Shown in pieces: positions 16,486-26,700 of a stretch of DNA of 64,000 bases. The notes below the pieces were generated by a model, which was given only the letters and a program-made list of their open reading frames with translations, did not search any database and had not been told where the DNA came from. The stretch is from Natranaeroarchaeum sp042663585 (GTDB lineage: Archaea > Halobacteriota > Halobacteria > Halobacteriales > Natronoarchaeaceae): the NCBI RefSeq assembly GCF_042663585.1, contig NZ_JBHTAN010000006.1, forward strand, positions 2,604,001-2,668,000. The letters are read 5' to 3'. Within the stretch, counting starts at the first letter, position 1. Every line of letters begins with the position of its first letter. A program made the position numbers and the translations under genes.

Positions 16486-17121
16486 TCACTCCATGAGCGC
16501 GTCGAGTCGCTCGGCGAACGTAGCGACGTACTCCTCGACGTCGTAGCCGAGGCGAGCGATCCAGACGTCCCGATAGGACGGGTGCAGGACGGGGAGAACG
16601 GCCGGATCGATTCCCGCCAGGTCGACAGGGTCGAGAACGCAGTCCAGAAAGCCGTCGAGCGAGCGCTCGGCGAGCGAGAAGACCGATCGGGTGGCGTGTT
16701 TGCCAGCGGGGACGAGCACGTCCGGGTCGATTCCTTCGAGTTCGGTTTCGAGGTGGCCCCTGCAGGTCCGCCGTTCCTCGTCCGTCGGTTCGGGGTTCGA
16801 CCCGTCTTCGCCCTCGGGAAAGCACTTGACGGCGTTCGTGAAGTACGCGTCCTCGCCGTAGCCTGCGTCGGCGAGTAGCCTGCGGATCCGCCGCCCGGAG
16901 TGGCGCGTGGTGAACGCTTTGCCAGTCCAGTTGCCGCCGCGCCAGCGCTCGTCGGACGCGTCGTCCGGCGGTAGCCCTGCGCCGGGAGCCTCGCCAACGA
17001 CCACGACGCTCGCGTCGAGCGGACCGGTGCCCCACGAGATGCACTCCCGGGATTCAGTGAGCGCCGAGCAGCGCGAACAGTCAGGTTCGAGGACGTTGCG
17101 AGAGGCGGGGAACTGCGTCAT
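16486..17121 (-). CDS. Uracil-DNA glycosylase family protein (Fe-S type)
   Basis: 211 residues. It shows the glycosylase motifs VVVGEAPGAGLPPDD (motif 1), TNAVKCFPEG (strand and Asn block) and LPVLHPSY (leucine-loop motif). Four cysteines at 15, 18, 100 and 120 have the spacing of the 4Fe-4S cluster in family 4/5 enzymes. It removes uracil and perhaps other damaged bases from DNA, starting base-excision repair. An insertion between motif 1 and the Asn block (DDASDERWRGGNWTGKAF) makes it longer than a minimal family 4 enzyme, so family 4 against 5 is not certain. The start is supported by MTQFPASRNVLEPDCSRC. Confidence 0.8.
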   Translation of the reverse strand: MTQFPASRNVLEPDCSRCSALTESRECISWGTGPLDASVVVVGEAPGAGLPPDDASDERWRGGNWTGKAFTTRHSGRRIRRLLADAGYGEDAYFTNAVKCFPEGEDGSNPEPTDEERRTCRGHLETELEGIDPDVLVPAGKHATRSVFSLAERSLDGFLDCVLDPVDLAGIDPAVLPVLHPSYRDVWIARLGYDVEEYVATFAERLDALME

Positions 17122-17128
17122 ACTCTGC

Positions 17129-17371
17129 TTACTCCGTCAGCGGAAGGATGACGCCGAAGACGACGACAGAGAGGAACGCGACGACGACGCCGATCGCTTC
17201 CATATCGAAAAACAGCGTGTGTGTCCAGCCCGGTACATCAGAGAGCAAGACGCCTGCGAACAGTAACTCCCCGACGACACCGCCGATGAACAGTCCGACT
17301 CCGAGCAGAAACCCGTACTTCGTCAGCGTGGGATAGTTGAGGTCGCCATAGCGACCCGACGTATGTGCCAT
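17129..17371 (-). CDS. Small two-helix membrane protein, haloarchaeal
   Basis: 80 residues from the ATG at 17371, opening MAHTSGRYGDLNYPTLTKYG. Two hydrophobic helices follow (LLGVGLFIGGVVGELLFAG and VVVAFLSVVVFGVILPL). A perfect TATA box lies 24-30 nt upstream, which settles this start over the longer frame to 17473. I recognise this only as a conserved haloarchaeal membrane protein without known function. It ends 8 bp upstream of the glycosylase gene, probably with its own promoter reading into it. Confidence 0.75.
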   Translation of the reverse strand: MAHTSGRYGDLNYPTLTKYGFLLGVGLFIGGVVGELLFAGVLLSDVPGWTHTLFFDMEAIGVVVAFLSVVVFGVILPLTE

Positions 17372-17394
17372 ATGCCCCTTCGTCCGTCGATCAG

Positions 17395-17401
17395 TTATAA
17401 A
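17395..17401 (-). promoter_or_regulatory. TATA box of the 80-residue membrane protein
   Basis: TTTATAA on the minus strand is centred about 27 nt before the ATG at 17371, the normal distance for a leaderless haloarchaeal mRNA. Confidence 0.65.
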
Positions 17402-17471
17402 CTTCTTGGTAGTGAGTGGAGAGATGAGAGCGAACAAAAGAGTAATATCAGCCGATATCGTTCTTGTGGAC

Positions 17472-17699
17472 ATGCAACTCGAAGTGCTGGTCGAACTGCT
17501 TGCGTATTTCGCCCTTACCGTAGTGGTAACGGGAGTCGGTCTCGTCGCCGAATTGAACAGTTACCTGTATCTGTCCGGCGGTGAGACCACGGTCGCGCTC
17601 TGGCTCGCCGGCATGGGAATTCTGTGTCTGTACGCAGGCGTGTATATGCTCGGCTACGGAAAACTGATCCCGGCCACCCTCAGCGTCGTTCAAGACTAA
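17472..17699 (+). CDS. Small two-helix membrane protein
   Basis: 75 residues from the ATG at 17472 (MQLEVLVELLAYFALTVVV). An AT-rich AGTAATAT element about 27 nt upstream favours this start over the longer frame from 17406. There are two hydrophobic helices with an exposed loop (ELNSYLYLSGGETT). I do not recognise the family. It is divergent from the neighbouring 80-residue protein and 226 bp upstream of the amylase gene, so it has its own transcription unit. The 17700-17890 gap before the amylase promoter holds no gene I can see. Confidence 0.65.
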   Translation: MQLEVLVELLAYFALTVVVTGVGLVAELNSYLYLSGGETTVALWLAGMGILCLYAGVYMLGYGKLIPATLSVVQD

Positions 17700-17891
17700 C
17701 TGACACGTCACTGACTGTTTTCGAGGAGCTATCGACTCCCGCCGAGAGACAGCCGAGGCCAATCAAGCGGACGACGAGCGGGCCTTGTTTTGAGAGAGTA
17801 TCCAACCGCGGGACTGCGATCACGAGGCAGTGATTCGGAGCGGTCCGCCTTGAGTACACCATTGACAAATGTTGTAATTTATCACCAAGCA

Positions 17892-17899
17892 TTTATATC
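17892..17899 (+). promoter_or_regulatory. TATA box of the first amylase gene
   Basis: TTTATATC lies about 30 nt before the ATG at 17926, inside a notably AT-rich stretch (about 17865-17925) that stands out from the GC-rich surroundings. It predicts a leaderless or nearly leaderless mRNA. Confidence 0.6.
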
Positions 17900-17925
17900 T
17901 TGAAGATTTATCTGTAATCAATACA

Positions 17926-20298
17926 ATGCGCGAAGGTAACACACCTGTACATCGCCGTGACGTCCTCAAGGGCGTCGGGGGAGCGACGATGGGATCGGCA
18001 GTCGCCGGTGGGGCGGGCGCAAGCGCCGCTGCCGTCAGCACCGCCACCGAAACGGCGATGCTGCAGTACTTTCACACCGACTGGACGGAGGTGGAAGCCA
18101 GCATGGCCCAGGTCGCCGACGCCGGGTTCGGCGCGATTCACGTCCCCCCGCCACAGGAGAGCGTCCTGACCAGAGCGGATCAGGGCAAGGAACATCCCGA
18201 TTACGGCGCGGAGTACCCCCATCACCCGCCGCTCGGCTATCAGCCCTACGACCGCACATCCCTCGATAGCGAGTTCGGCACCGAGGCCGAGTTCCGCTCG
18301 ATGATCGACGAGGCCCACGCCCAAGGCGTCGACGTGATCGTCGACGTCGTGCTCAATCACAACGGGGCCGGGATTGCTCTCGACGACTTCCCGAATCTCG
18401 ACTCCGAACAGTTCTATCAGGAGGGCGGTATCGAGGGCTGGATGTACTCGTTCGATTCGAGCGACGACCGCTGTTATAACGGCAGCGAACCGAAAGATCC
18501 CAACCAGTGGGAGTGTGACCCGGAGGCGATAGAGGACCACGACCTCGTGGGGCTTCCATCGCTCGACTGGACGACCCAACACGTTCAGGACCTCGCCTAC
18601 GACTACCTCCAACTGCTCGCGGATTGCGGTGCCGACGGCGTACGCTGGGATGCCGCCAAGCACATCCACAACTGGGTCTTCGAGGAGTACCTCAACCCCT
18701 GGGCCGACGAACTGGGGTTCTACACCGTCGGCGAGGTGTTGTTCGATCCGATCGGCTACGTCGACGAGTACGCCCGGACGGGAATGGACATCACCGACTA
18801 CCCGCTGTTCTACACGATGAAGTACGAGGCGTTCACCAGCGGCGGCGACTTCCGTGCGCTGGACCGTAGCGACGCGGGCTACGTCGCGCAGAACCCCACC
18901 CAGTCGCTCACTCTGATCGCCAACCACGACAGCGCGCCGCCCGAACTCGAAGCGCTCGCTCGGGCGTTCGTTCTCACGTACGAGGGGTATCCGCGACTCT
19001 ACAACTACCTGCTCGAGTTCGACGATCCGGGGCTCCGCAATCTGCTCTGGATCCGCACCAATCTGCTCGGCGGCCGCGCGATTACCCACCACGCTGACGC
19101 GGACGTCATCGTCTACGAGCGCAAGGACAACGCCGTCGTCGCGCTCAACAAGAGCGGCAGCGAGCGAAGCGAGCGGATCGACGTCCCCTGGGCCGACGAA
19201 CCGCTACAGGAGTACACCGGCAACGCCAGCGATACGGTCGCCGACGGCGACGGGCGGGCGGAGATCACTGTACCGGCCGGCGGGTGGGCGGTCTACGCCC
19301 CCGACGACGCCGCCAGCGACCCGTCCGAGGAGAACGACTCTATCGACGACGGGGATGGAAGTAACGGAGGCAGCGGGGACGCCGAACTCACCATCCGGAT
19401 CGAGGCACCGACCGCGGACGGCGAGTCGGTCTACGTCACCGGTAGTAGCGGCTCACTTACCGACTGGGGCACCGGTATCGAGGGCAACCACGCGGGCGGA
19501 GACGTGTGGGAAGTCACCATCGACGATCCGGGCGCGTTCGACTGGAAGACGCGACGCGGCCCCGAAGGTGCCTCGGGCGACATCTGGGAGACGGGCGACA
19601 ATCACACCGATGCCGACCTCGCGCCGGCACATCAGGGCTGGGAGGACGGCTTCGACGGGACAGCGGACGAGGAATCGCGCGACGATGGCGGGTCGGACGA
19701 CACCACTGACTCCACCAACGACGGAACCGACGACACCACTGACTCCACCAACGACGGAACTGACGACACCACCGATTCCACCAACGACGGAACCGACGAC
19801 ACCACTGACTCCACCAACGACGGAACTGACGACACCACCGATTCCACCAACGACGGAACCGACGACGGAACCAACGACACCACTGATTCCACCAACGACG
19901 GAACCAACGACACCACTGAGACTGCCAACAGTGGATCCGACGATACCACTGACTCTGATGACAGTGGAACCGGTGACTCGACGGATTCCAGCGACAGTGG
20001 GACAGACGAGGGGGACGAGACAACCGAAAGCGAGAGCACCGATGATGGCGCGACCGACGACAGCACTGCTGTCGACGCTGACGAAGGGAGCACCGACGAC
20101 GCCGCTGAGGATGAGGGATCCGAGGCGCCTGAAACCGGCGACAGCGGGGCCGAACCGGACGCGGACGGCACTGACGACAGTACGAACGATACCGACGACG
20201 ACCTCCCCGGGTTCGGGATCGGTGCAAGCATCTCCGGGATCGGCGGGGCACTGCTGGCAGGCAAGCGACTGGCCAGGACTGACGAAGACGCCGAGTGA
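17926..20298 (+). CDS. Secreted GH13 alpha-amylase with carbohydrate-binding and PGF-like C-terminal domains
   Basis: 790 residues. The twin-arginine signal HRRDVLKGVGG (RR at 10-11) directs folded export. The GH13 barrel spans about 44-460, with VDVVLNHNG, the nucleophile Asp242 (GVRWDAAKH), the acid/base Glu270 (YTVGEVLF) and His334-Asp335 (IANHDSAPP). A C-terminal beta domain ends near 465. After a linker, residues about 485-580 (YVTGSSGSLTDWGTG) look like a starch-binding module of the CBM20/25 type. A long Thr/Asp-rich linker with 11-residue repeats follows, then a tripartite tail (DDDLPGFGIGAS, hydrophobic helix, GKR) resembling the PGF-CTERM archaeosortase signal. It ends in six acidic-type residues after the basic cluster, which is unusual for that signal. 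Confidence 0.9.
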   Translation: MREGNTPVHRRDVLKGVGGATMGSAVAGGAGASAAAVSTATETAMLQYFHTDWTEVEASMAQVADAGFGAIHVPPPQESVLTRADQGKEHPDYGAEYPHHPPLGYQPYDRTSLDSEFGTEAEFRSMIDEAHAQGVDVIVDVVLNHNGAGIALDDFPNLDSEQFYQEGGIEGWMYSFDSSDDRCYNGSEPKDPNQWECDPEAIEDHDLVGLPSLDWTTQHVQDLAYDYLQLLADCGADGVRWDAAKHIHNWVFEEYLNPWADELGFYTVGEVLFDPIGYVDEYARTGMDITDYPLFYTMKYEAFTSGGDFRALDRSDAGYVAQNPTQSLTLIANHDSAPPELEALARAFVLTYEGYPRLYNYLLEFDDPGLRNLLWIRTNLLGGRAITHHADADVIVYERKDNAVVALNKSGSERSERIDVPWADEPLQEYTGNASDTVADGDGRAEITVPAGGWAVYAPDDAASDPSEENDSIDDGDGSNGGSGDAELTIRIEAPTADGESVYVTGSSGSLTDWGTGIEGNHAGGDVWEVTIDDPGAFDWKTRRGPEGASGDIWETGDNHTDADLAPAHQGWEDGFDGTADEESRDDGGSDDTTDSTNDGTDDTTDSTNDGTDDTTDSTNDGTDDTTDSTNDGTDDTTDSTNDGTDDGTNDTTDSTNDGTNDTTETANSGSDDTTDSDDSGTGDSTDSSDSGTDEGDETTESESTDDGATDDSTAVDADEGSTDDAAEDEGSEAPETGDSGAEPDADGTDDSTNDTDDDLPGFGIGASISGIGGALLAGKRLARTDEDAE
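19696..19938 (+). repeat. Coding tandem repeat, 33-bp unit (DDTTDSTNDGT)
   Basis: Five in-frame copies of an 11-residue unit, DDTTDSTNDGT, run from 19696 to 19860. They are followed by a short DDGT, one NDTTDSTNDGT and a degenerate NDTTETANSGS. Copies differ mainly at synonymous third bases (gac/gat, act/acc), alternating accgac and actgac. This suggests duplication by slippage of a two-unit block. It forms the surface linker of the amylase, likely glycosylated at Thr/Ser/Asn. Unit number probably varies between strains. Confidence 0.9.
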
Positions 20299-20382
20299 TC
20301 ACGGCAAGCCGTTGTTGCTCCGGGGCGTGATCCACAGCGGGGTACCGATTGCCCTTTGTTTTAGGAGTGAGATAGGGCGTGT

Positions 20383-23300
20383 ATGGACCGATTTCGGGAA
20401 GTCGACGACCAGTACGATCCGGACGCGGTCGAGGACCGCGCGTTCGAGTACTGGGACGACGTCGACGCCTACGAGAAAGCGAAAGCCGAACGCGAGGGTA
20501 ACGAGGAGTTCTTCTTCGTCGACGGGCCGCCGTACACCTCCGGCGCGGCGCACATGGGAACGACGTGGAACAAGACGCTCAAGGACGCCTACATCCGCTA
20601 TCTCCGGATGTCCGGCTACGACGTCACGGACCGGCCAGGCTACGACATGCACGGCCTGCCCATCGAGACGAAAGTCGAGGAGCGCCTCGGCTTCGAGAAC
20701 AAAAAGGACATCCAGGAGTTCGGCGAGGAAGCCTTCATCGAGGAGTGCAAGCAGTTCGCCGACGAACAGCTAGAGGGACTCGAATCGGACTTCAAGTCCT
20801 TCGGCGTCTGGATGGACTGGGACGACCCCTACAAGACGGTCGACCCGGAGTACATGGAAGCGGCCTGGTGGGGGTTCAATCAGGCCAATGAAAAGGGCCT
20901 CGTCGAGCAGGGCCAGCGCTCGATTTCGCAGTGTCCCCGCTGTGAGACTGCCATCGCGAACAACGAGGTCGAGTACGAGGACGTCACCGACCCGTCGGTC
21001 TACGTGAAGTTCGATCTGGTCGATCGCGAGGGCCAACTCGTCATCTGGACGACGACCCCGTGGACGATTCCGGCGAACACGTTCGTTGCCGCCGATCCCG
21101 ATCTGACCTATCAGGGCGTGCGGGCCACCAAGGACGGCGAGGAGGAGGTCGTCTACGTCGCCGAGGAGTGCGTCGAGGACGTCCTGCGGGAGGGCCATTA
21201 CGACGACTACGAGGTCATAGAGGAGGTCACCGGCGAGGAGATGGTCGGCTGGGAGTACGACCATCCGCTCGCCGATGCTGTCGATCACCCCGGCGGCGAC
21301 GGCGCGTTCGAGGTGTACACTGCCGAGTACGTCGAAGCGGACCGAACGGGACTCGTCCACTCCGCACCCGGCCACGGTGAGGAGGACTTCGAGCGCGGTC
21401 GCGAACTCGGTCTGGACATCTTCTGTCCGGTCGGCGGGGACGGCGTCTACACCGACGAAGCGGGCAAATACGCCGGCGAGTTCGTCAAAGACGCCGACGG
21501 GGCGATCATCGCTGACCTCGAAGCGAAGGGGGCGATGCTCCACTCCGGCGAGACCCATCACAGCTACGGACACTGCTGGCGGTGTGACACCGGGATCATC
21601 CAGATCGTCACCGACCAGTGGTTCATCACGATCACCGATATCAAAGACCAACTCCTGGAGAACATCGAGGACAGCGAGTGGTACCCGCAGTGGGCGCGCG
21701 ACAACCGCTTCCGCGACTTCGTCGAGGATGCACCGGACTGGAACGTCTCACGCCAACGCTACTGGGGTATTCCGGTTCCCATCTGGCTCCCGGGCAACTG
21801 GGATGGCTCGATGGACGACGCCATCGTGATCGGCAACCGCGAGGAACTCGCCGAGCGCGCCGACCAGAAGATCGATCCCGCAGACGTCGACCTGCACAAG
21901 GGCACCGTCGACGAGCTAACGATCACCGAGGACGGCCGGACGTACAGCCGCGTCGCCGACGTCTTCGACGTCTGGCTCGACTCCTCGGTTGCCACATGGG
22001 GTACCATCGGCTACCCCAGCAACGAGGAGGACTTCGACCGCCTCTGGCCCGCCGACCTCATCATCGAGGCCCACGACCAGACGCGTGGCTGGTTCTGGTC
22101 CCAACTCGGAATGGGCACCGCGGCGATGGGCGAGGTACCCTACGACAACGTCGTGATGCACGGCTACGCCAACATGCCCGACGGCCGCGGGATGTCCAAG
22201 TCGAAAGGCATCACCGTCGAGCCTGACGAAGTGATCGAGGAGTACGGCGCGGACCCGATGCGCCTGTTCCTCCTCTCGGTCAACCCACAGGGCGAGGACA
22301 TGCGCTTCTCGTGGGACGAGACAGAGAGCATGCAGCGCAATCTCAACATCCTCTGGAACGTGTTCCGGTTCCCGCTGGAGTACATGCGACTCGACGGCTT
22401 TGAGCCGGGCGTTGCGACGGAGTCGCAACGAGGTGAAGGCGGTGAAACCGCCGGAACGACGACGCTCGATGATGTCGATTCCGATCTCGAACTCGTCGAC
22501 GAGTGGGTGCTTGCACGGCTCCAGACCGTCATCTCGGAGATGACCGAGGCCTGGGACGAGTACCGCCAGGACCGCGCGCTCGACTCGCTGCTGGAGTTCG
22601 TCGTCGAGGACGTCTCGCGGTTTTATATCCAGGTAGTCCGCGAGCGGATGTGGGACGACGAAGGCTCGGCTAGCAAACAGGCCGCCTACGCCACGTTCTA
22701 TCACGTCCTGAGCACGGTCGTCAAACTGCTCGCACCCTTCGCGCCGCTGGTCAGCGAGGAGATCAATCGGACGCTCACCGGCGACAACGGAAAGGATACT
22801 GTCCACGCGCTGGACTGGCCCGAGGCCGAGGAGTACTGGGCCGACGAGCAACTGGAGACCGATGTTGCCCTCCTGCGGGCCGTCGAGGAGGCCGGGTCGA
22901 ACGCCCGGCAGAAGGCCGAACGGAAACTGCGCTGGCCCGTCACGCGGGCCGTCGTTGCGGCCAACGACGAGCGAAGCGTCGAGGCCGTCGAGCGTCACCG
23001 CGACCTGCTGGCTGACCGCCTGAACGCCCGTGAGATCCAACTCGTCGGGACAGGCGACGATTGGGGCGAACTCCAGTATAGCGCCGAGGCCGACATGAGC
23101 GAACTCGGCCCGGCCTTCGGCGGCCGCGCCAGCGAGGTCATGAACGCGCTCAACGAGGCCCGCGTCGACGAGCAGTCCCTCGACGCGCTCGAAGCCGAAG
23201 TCGAGGACGTGCTGGAAGACGACGACGAACTCACCGACTCGATGGTCGAGTTCGTCACCGAGACGCCGGAGGGCGTCACCGGAACCGGCTTCAGCCGAAA

Positions 23301-23628
23301 CGGCGACGACCTCGGCGTCGTCTACGTCGATACTGCGCTCACCGAGGACATCGAGAGCGAGGGCTACGCCCGCGAGGTGATCCGGCGGGTCCAGGAGATG
23401 CGAAAGGAACTGGATCTGGATATCGAGGAGCCGATCCGCCTCGATGTCGACATCGACGACGACCGCGTCGCCGATCTGGTGGCGGACCACGAGGACCTGA
23501 TCGCAGAGGAGGTTCGTGCCGACGAAGTCGGTACCGTCGACGACGGCCACCGCAAGACGTGGGACGTCGAGGACGTCGATATGGAGATCGCTATTGCGTC
23601 GATTGCGGCACCGGAAGCCTCCGAGTAG
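20383..23628 (+). CDS. ileS: Isoleucyl-tRNA synthetase
   Basis: 1081 residues, the usual length of the archaeal/eukaryote-like form. It charges tRNA-Ile. The class I motifs are present: PPYTSGAAHMGTTWNKTLK holds the HIGH-type HMGT, and GRGMSKSKGITV holds KMSKS. The editing (CP1) domain lies between, with TTTPWTIPANTF and the conserved DRTGLVHSAPGHGEEDF. C-terminal anticodon-binding helices (VRERMWDDEGSASKQAAYA) are followed by a long archaeal-type end. Zn-type cysteines appear in SQCPRCE and HCWRCDTG. The ATG at 20383 fits the short leader. A T-run follows the stop. Confidence 0.97.
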   Translation: MDRFREVDDQYDPDAVEDRAFEYWDDVDAYEKAKAEREGNEEFFFVDGPPYTSGAAHMGTTWNKTLKDAYIRYLRMSGYDVTDRPGYDMHGLPIETKVEERLGFENKKDIQEFGEEAFIEECKQFADEQLEGLESDFKSFGVWMDWDDPYKTVDPEYMEAAWWGFNQANEKGLVEQGQRSISQCPRCETAIANNEVEYEDVTDPSVYVKFDLVDREGQLVIWTTTPWTIPANTFVAADPDLTYQGVRATKDGEEEVVYVAEECVEDVLREGHYDDYEVIEEVTGEEMVGWEYDHPLADAVDHPGGDGAFEVYTAEYVEADRTGLVHSAPGHGEEDFERGRELGLDIFCPVGGDGVYTDEAGKYAGEFVKDADGAIIADLEAKGAMLHSGETHHSYGHCWRCDTGIIQIVTDQWFITITDIKDQLLENIEDSEWYPQWARDNRFRDFVEDAPDWNVSRQRYWGIPVPIWLPGNWDGSMDDAIVIGNREELAERADQKIDPADVDLHKGTVDELTITEDGRTYSRVADVFDVWLDSSVATWGTIGYPSNEEDFDRLWPADLIIEAHDQTRGWFWSQLGMGTAAMGEVPYDNVVMHGYANMPDGRGMSKSKGITVEPDEVIEEYGADPMRLFLLSVNPQGEDMRFSWDETESMQRNLNILWNVFRFPLEYMRLDGFEPGVATESQRGEGGETAGTTTLDDVDSDLELVDEWVLARLQTVISEMTEAWDEYRQDRALDSLLEFVVEDVSRFYIQVVRERMWDDEGSASKQAAYATFYHVLSTVVKLLAPFAPLVSEEINRTLTGDNGKDTVHALDWPEAEEYWADEQLETDVALLRAVEEAGSNARQKAERKLRWPVTRAVVAANDERSVEAVERHRDLLADRLNAREIQLVGTGDDWGELQYSAEADMSELGPAFGGRASEVMNALNEARVDEQSLDALEAEVEDVLEDDDELTDSMVEFVTETPEGVTGTGFSRNGDDLGVVYVDTALTEDIESEGYAREVIRRVQEMRKELDLDIEEPIRLDVDIDDDRVADLVADHEDLIAEEVRADEVGTVDDGHRKTWDVEDVDMEIAIASIAAPEASE

Positions 23629-23650
23629 GAGCGCTCCGGCTATCGGGTGT

Positions 23651-23663
23651 CGGCCGTTTTTTT
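23651..23663 (+). terminator. T-run terminator after ileS
   Basis: CGGCCG followed by seven T residues lies 23 bp after the ileS stop, in the 138-bp gap between convergent ileS and the second amylase gene. Archaeal RNA polymerase stops on such T tracts. Confidence 0.5.
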
Positions 23664-23766
23664 GCGAGGAGAGTCGAACGCTCCCGGAGAGCGATGCGGC
23701 TATCGACGGACAGTGTTCGATAAAAATAACGCGCGCAGAGAACCGCAGAATGGGCCGACAGTGAGG

Positions 23767-26700
23767 TTACTCCTCGTCGTCCTCGCTGTCCTCGGAGAGG
23801 CGCTTGGCGGCGAGTGCGCCGGCACTGACGCCGGCCGCACCCGCGGCGATGCCGAAGCCGGGCAGGCCGTCGTCTTCGTCCTCGGTGTTCTCGTCGCCGT
23901 TCTCCTCACCGTTTTCCTCACCGTTCTCGTCGCCGTTTGCCGGTTCGGGCGCAGCGTCGCCCAGCGGGACGAGCGGAATTGCGGGCGTGGTGTCCGCGTC
24001 GTACGCGAGCACGTCGGCGCGAGTCTCGCCCTCCGGTAGGAGGAGATCCATCGCAGCTGGGTCGTCAGCGCCCTCGATTCCGCCGCCGATGGCGTACTCC
24101 GCAGGCTCGGGGTTGATCGCCCGGATGCCGCCCTCGCCGTACCCGTCGAACGGCGTCATGATCGCCGCGAAGGCGACGTTGTCCGTCCAGTCGACCGCGC
24201 TCTTCGGGAAGTCGACCGCGACCTTGTCCGAGTCGGTCTGGTAGTACTCGACATCACCGGAGACCGGTTCGCCCTCGGCGTCTTCGACGTCTGCCGTCCC
24301 TTCGCCGTGTGCGAGCACGCGGGTGTGATGCGGGCTTGCAGTGTTGAAGTTCGTCCCCGTTCGGCCCTCGGTCCCCGTCGGACCGCTAGCCTCGGGAGAG
24401 TTGATGTAGATCTGGACGAACTGGTGGGAGACCGGATCGAGGCCGAAGTTGTTCTGGATGTCGGCCGCCATCGTGAACTCGAAGCGCACTCGAGCAGGCG
24501 ACTCGTAGACAGTCACCGTCTCGACGTCCCAGGTGCCCTCGTAGAAGTCGCCACCGGTCGGGTAGGTGTACTGGTCGGGACCGTACGGCGCGCCGCCCGT
24601 ACCGGTCTCGAAGGTTTCGACCTCCTCGAACTCGGCGACGAGCGAGGAGTACGGAATCTCCGCGAGCGTGCCGTCGGCGTATGCCAGCGCGTCCGCAGTC
24701 GGGGTGTCCCCGGCCGTGTCGATGACGTTCGGCGCACTATCGTTTTCGGCACCACCGAAGACCTCTGCACCGACCTCAGTTTCGACCGGGCGAACGTTGC
24801 CGGCCGCCGAGTTGTCGTAGCCCAGTAGCAGGGGTGCGACCTCCATCTGATCGAGACTGCCCTCGATGGAGTCTTTGGGGAACTCGACCAGCATCGCCTC
24901 GTTGGCGTTGTTAATCGTCAGTTCGCCCGTTGCGAGTTCGGTACCGTCGGCATCTTCGATGCGAACGCCGTGTTCGCCGTCGGCGACGAGGCGGTACTGA
25001 TAGGGTGCCGCGAAGGTCGCATTGACACCCTCGCGCGCATCAGTCGACCCGCCGCTCGCGTCGGGATCACGGATATACGCCTGCAGATGTTGGTGGGAGA
25101 GGCCGTGATCGTAGTCCCACGGGTTCGTCAGGTCGCCGTCGATTTCGACGACGAACTGGAAGTCGTTTTTCGACTGGTGGACGTCGAACCGCGTCAGATC
25201 GAAGACGCCGTCGTCGAAGTCGTTGCCGGTCGGATACTCGTAGGTGCCGGGACCGGCGTCGGTCCCACGCTCGGCACTGAGTTCGATGAGCATGTCGCCG
25301 ACCGAGAACAGCGAGGGCGTCTCCAGCACGGCGAACGTGTCGATCTCGACGGTCACGCCGGTGTCGCTCTCCCTGGTCGCGATGTTCTCGCCGGTAACCT
25401 GATCGACCGGATCGACCTCCGGTCGCAGGATCGGCGAGATAGGATTCTCCTCGAAGTTCGCGATGACGATCACGCTTTCCGGACCGTCGACGTCGTCGAG
25501 TTCGGAGGCGTCACGACCGAAGACGATCATGTTCGGGTTGTCCTGCGTGAACGCGTACGCGTTCCGGAGCTCTGCGGCGGGTTTGAGCGCGTCTAGGTCG
25601 TGGTACGTCTCGATGACGTCCTTGTAGAACTGGAGGTGCTCCTCGTCGTACTCGTCCCAGTTCATGAACGCGCGCTGTTTGCCGCCCTCACGGACGTCTG
25701 CACCGGTGTTGATGTTGCCAGCGTCGTTACGACCACGGTTGTCCTCCTCGAACGCGTCGAGCGAACTCGCCGGCCAGCGGCTCTCGCCCCAGCGGCTGAT
25801 CTGGCGCTCCTGGCCGTAGTAGACCGACGGGACGCCGGGGAGGCCAACGCCGGCCGCCCAGGCGGCGCGCTGTCGTTTCGCACCGGTCTCCCACTCCTCG
25901 TCCGGGATCTCCGAGGGATCCTCCGGCGGGTCGTTCGCGTTGACGACCGTACTGTTGAGCAGGCGTTCCTCGTCGTGGTTCTCGATGAGGTTGAGGATCA
26001 GCGAGGAGTTCGGGAACCCCTGGTTCTCGCGTTCCTGAACGTCGCTGACGAGCGACTGGGCACCGGTGTCGCCGGCCGCGACCGAGTGGGACGTGCCGGT
26101 GAAGCCCTCGGTGTCGAAGTGCATGTCGAAGGCGTTCTCGGACATCGTCGGATCCTTCGGAATCGTCTCGTCGAGCATCAGGTACTCGCTGTTGTTCTCG
26201 CGGACGACCTCGCGGATCTCCTTCCACATGCTGTTGGGGACGCCCCACGCGATGTCACAGCGGAAGCCGTCGACACCGACTTCGCCCGACCAGAAGTCCG
26301 CGATTGCAAGCATGTGCTCGCGGACGGCCACGTTGTCGTAGTTCCAGTTCGGCATCACGCGCAGGCCGAAAAAGCCGGTGTTGGTCGGGATGGGATCGGC
26401 GATCTCGGCCGTCGGGTTCTGCTGGAGTCCCTGAACGGTCCCGGCCGCTTCGACGCGGTCCCACCAGTCGAAGTACTTCGAGTCCTCGTTCCACTCGTTG
26501 ATCGCCGGATACTCGAAGTTGGCGTCGAGCAGTGCCTGCGTTCGCTCCTCGTCCTGACTGGCAATCGTGTCCTGGAAGAACGGATGGCCACGGCCAGCGT
26601 GGTTGATGACGATGTCGAAGATGACGTTGATGTCGCGTTCGTGACACGCATCGACGAACTCCTTGTAGGACTCGACCGGATCCTTCCCCTCCGGAACGAG

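Noticed and set aside
19696..19938. Possible CRISPR array
   Set aside because: The repeats are in frame, without unique spacers, and encode the amylase linker. No CRISPR repeat-spacer pattern occurs anywhere in the window despite the Cas4-like gene at the edge.
21916..23550. Open frame of 544 codons on the minus strand
   Set aside because: It is antisense to ileS and arises from the third-position GC bias. It has no family resemblance.
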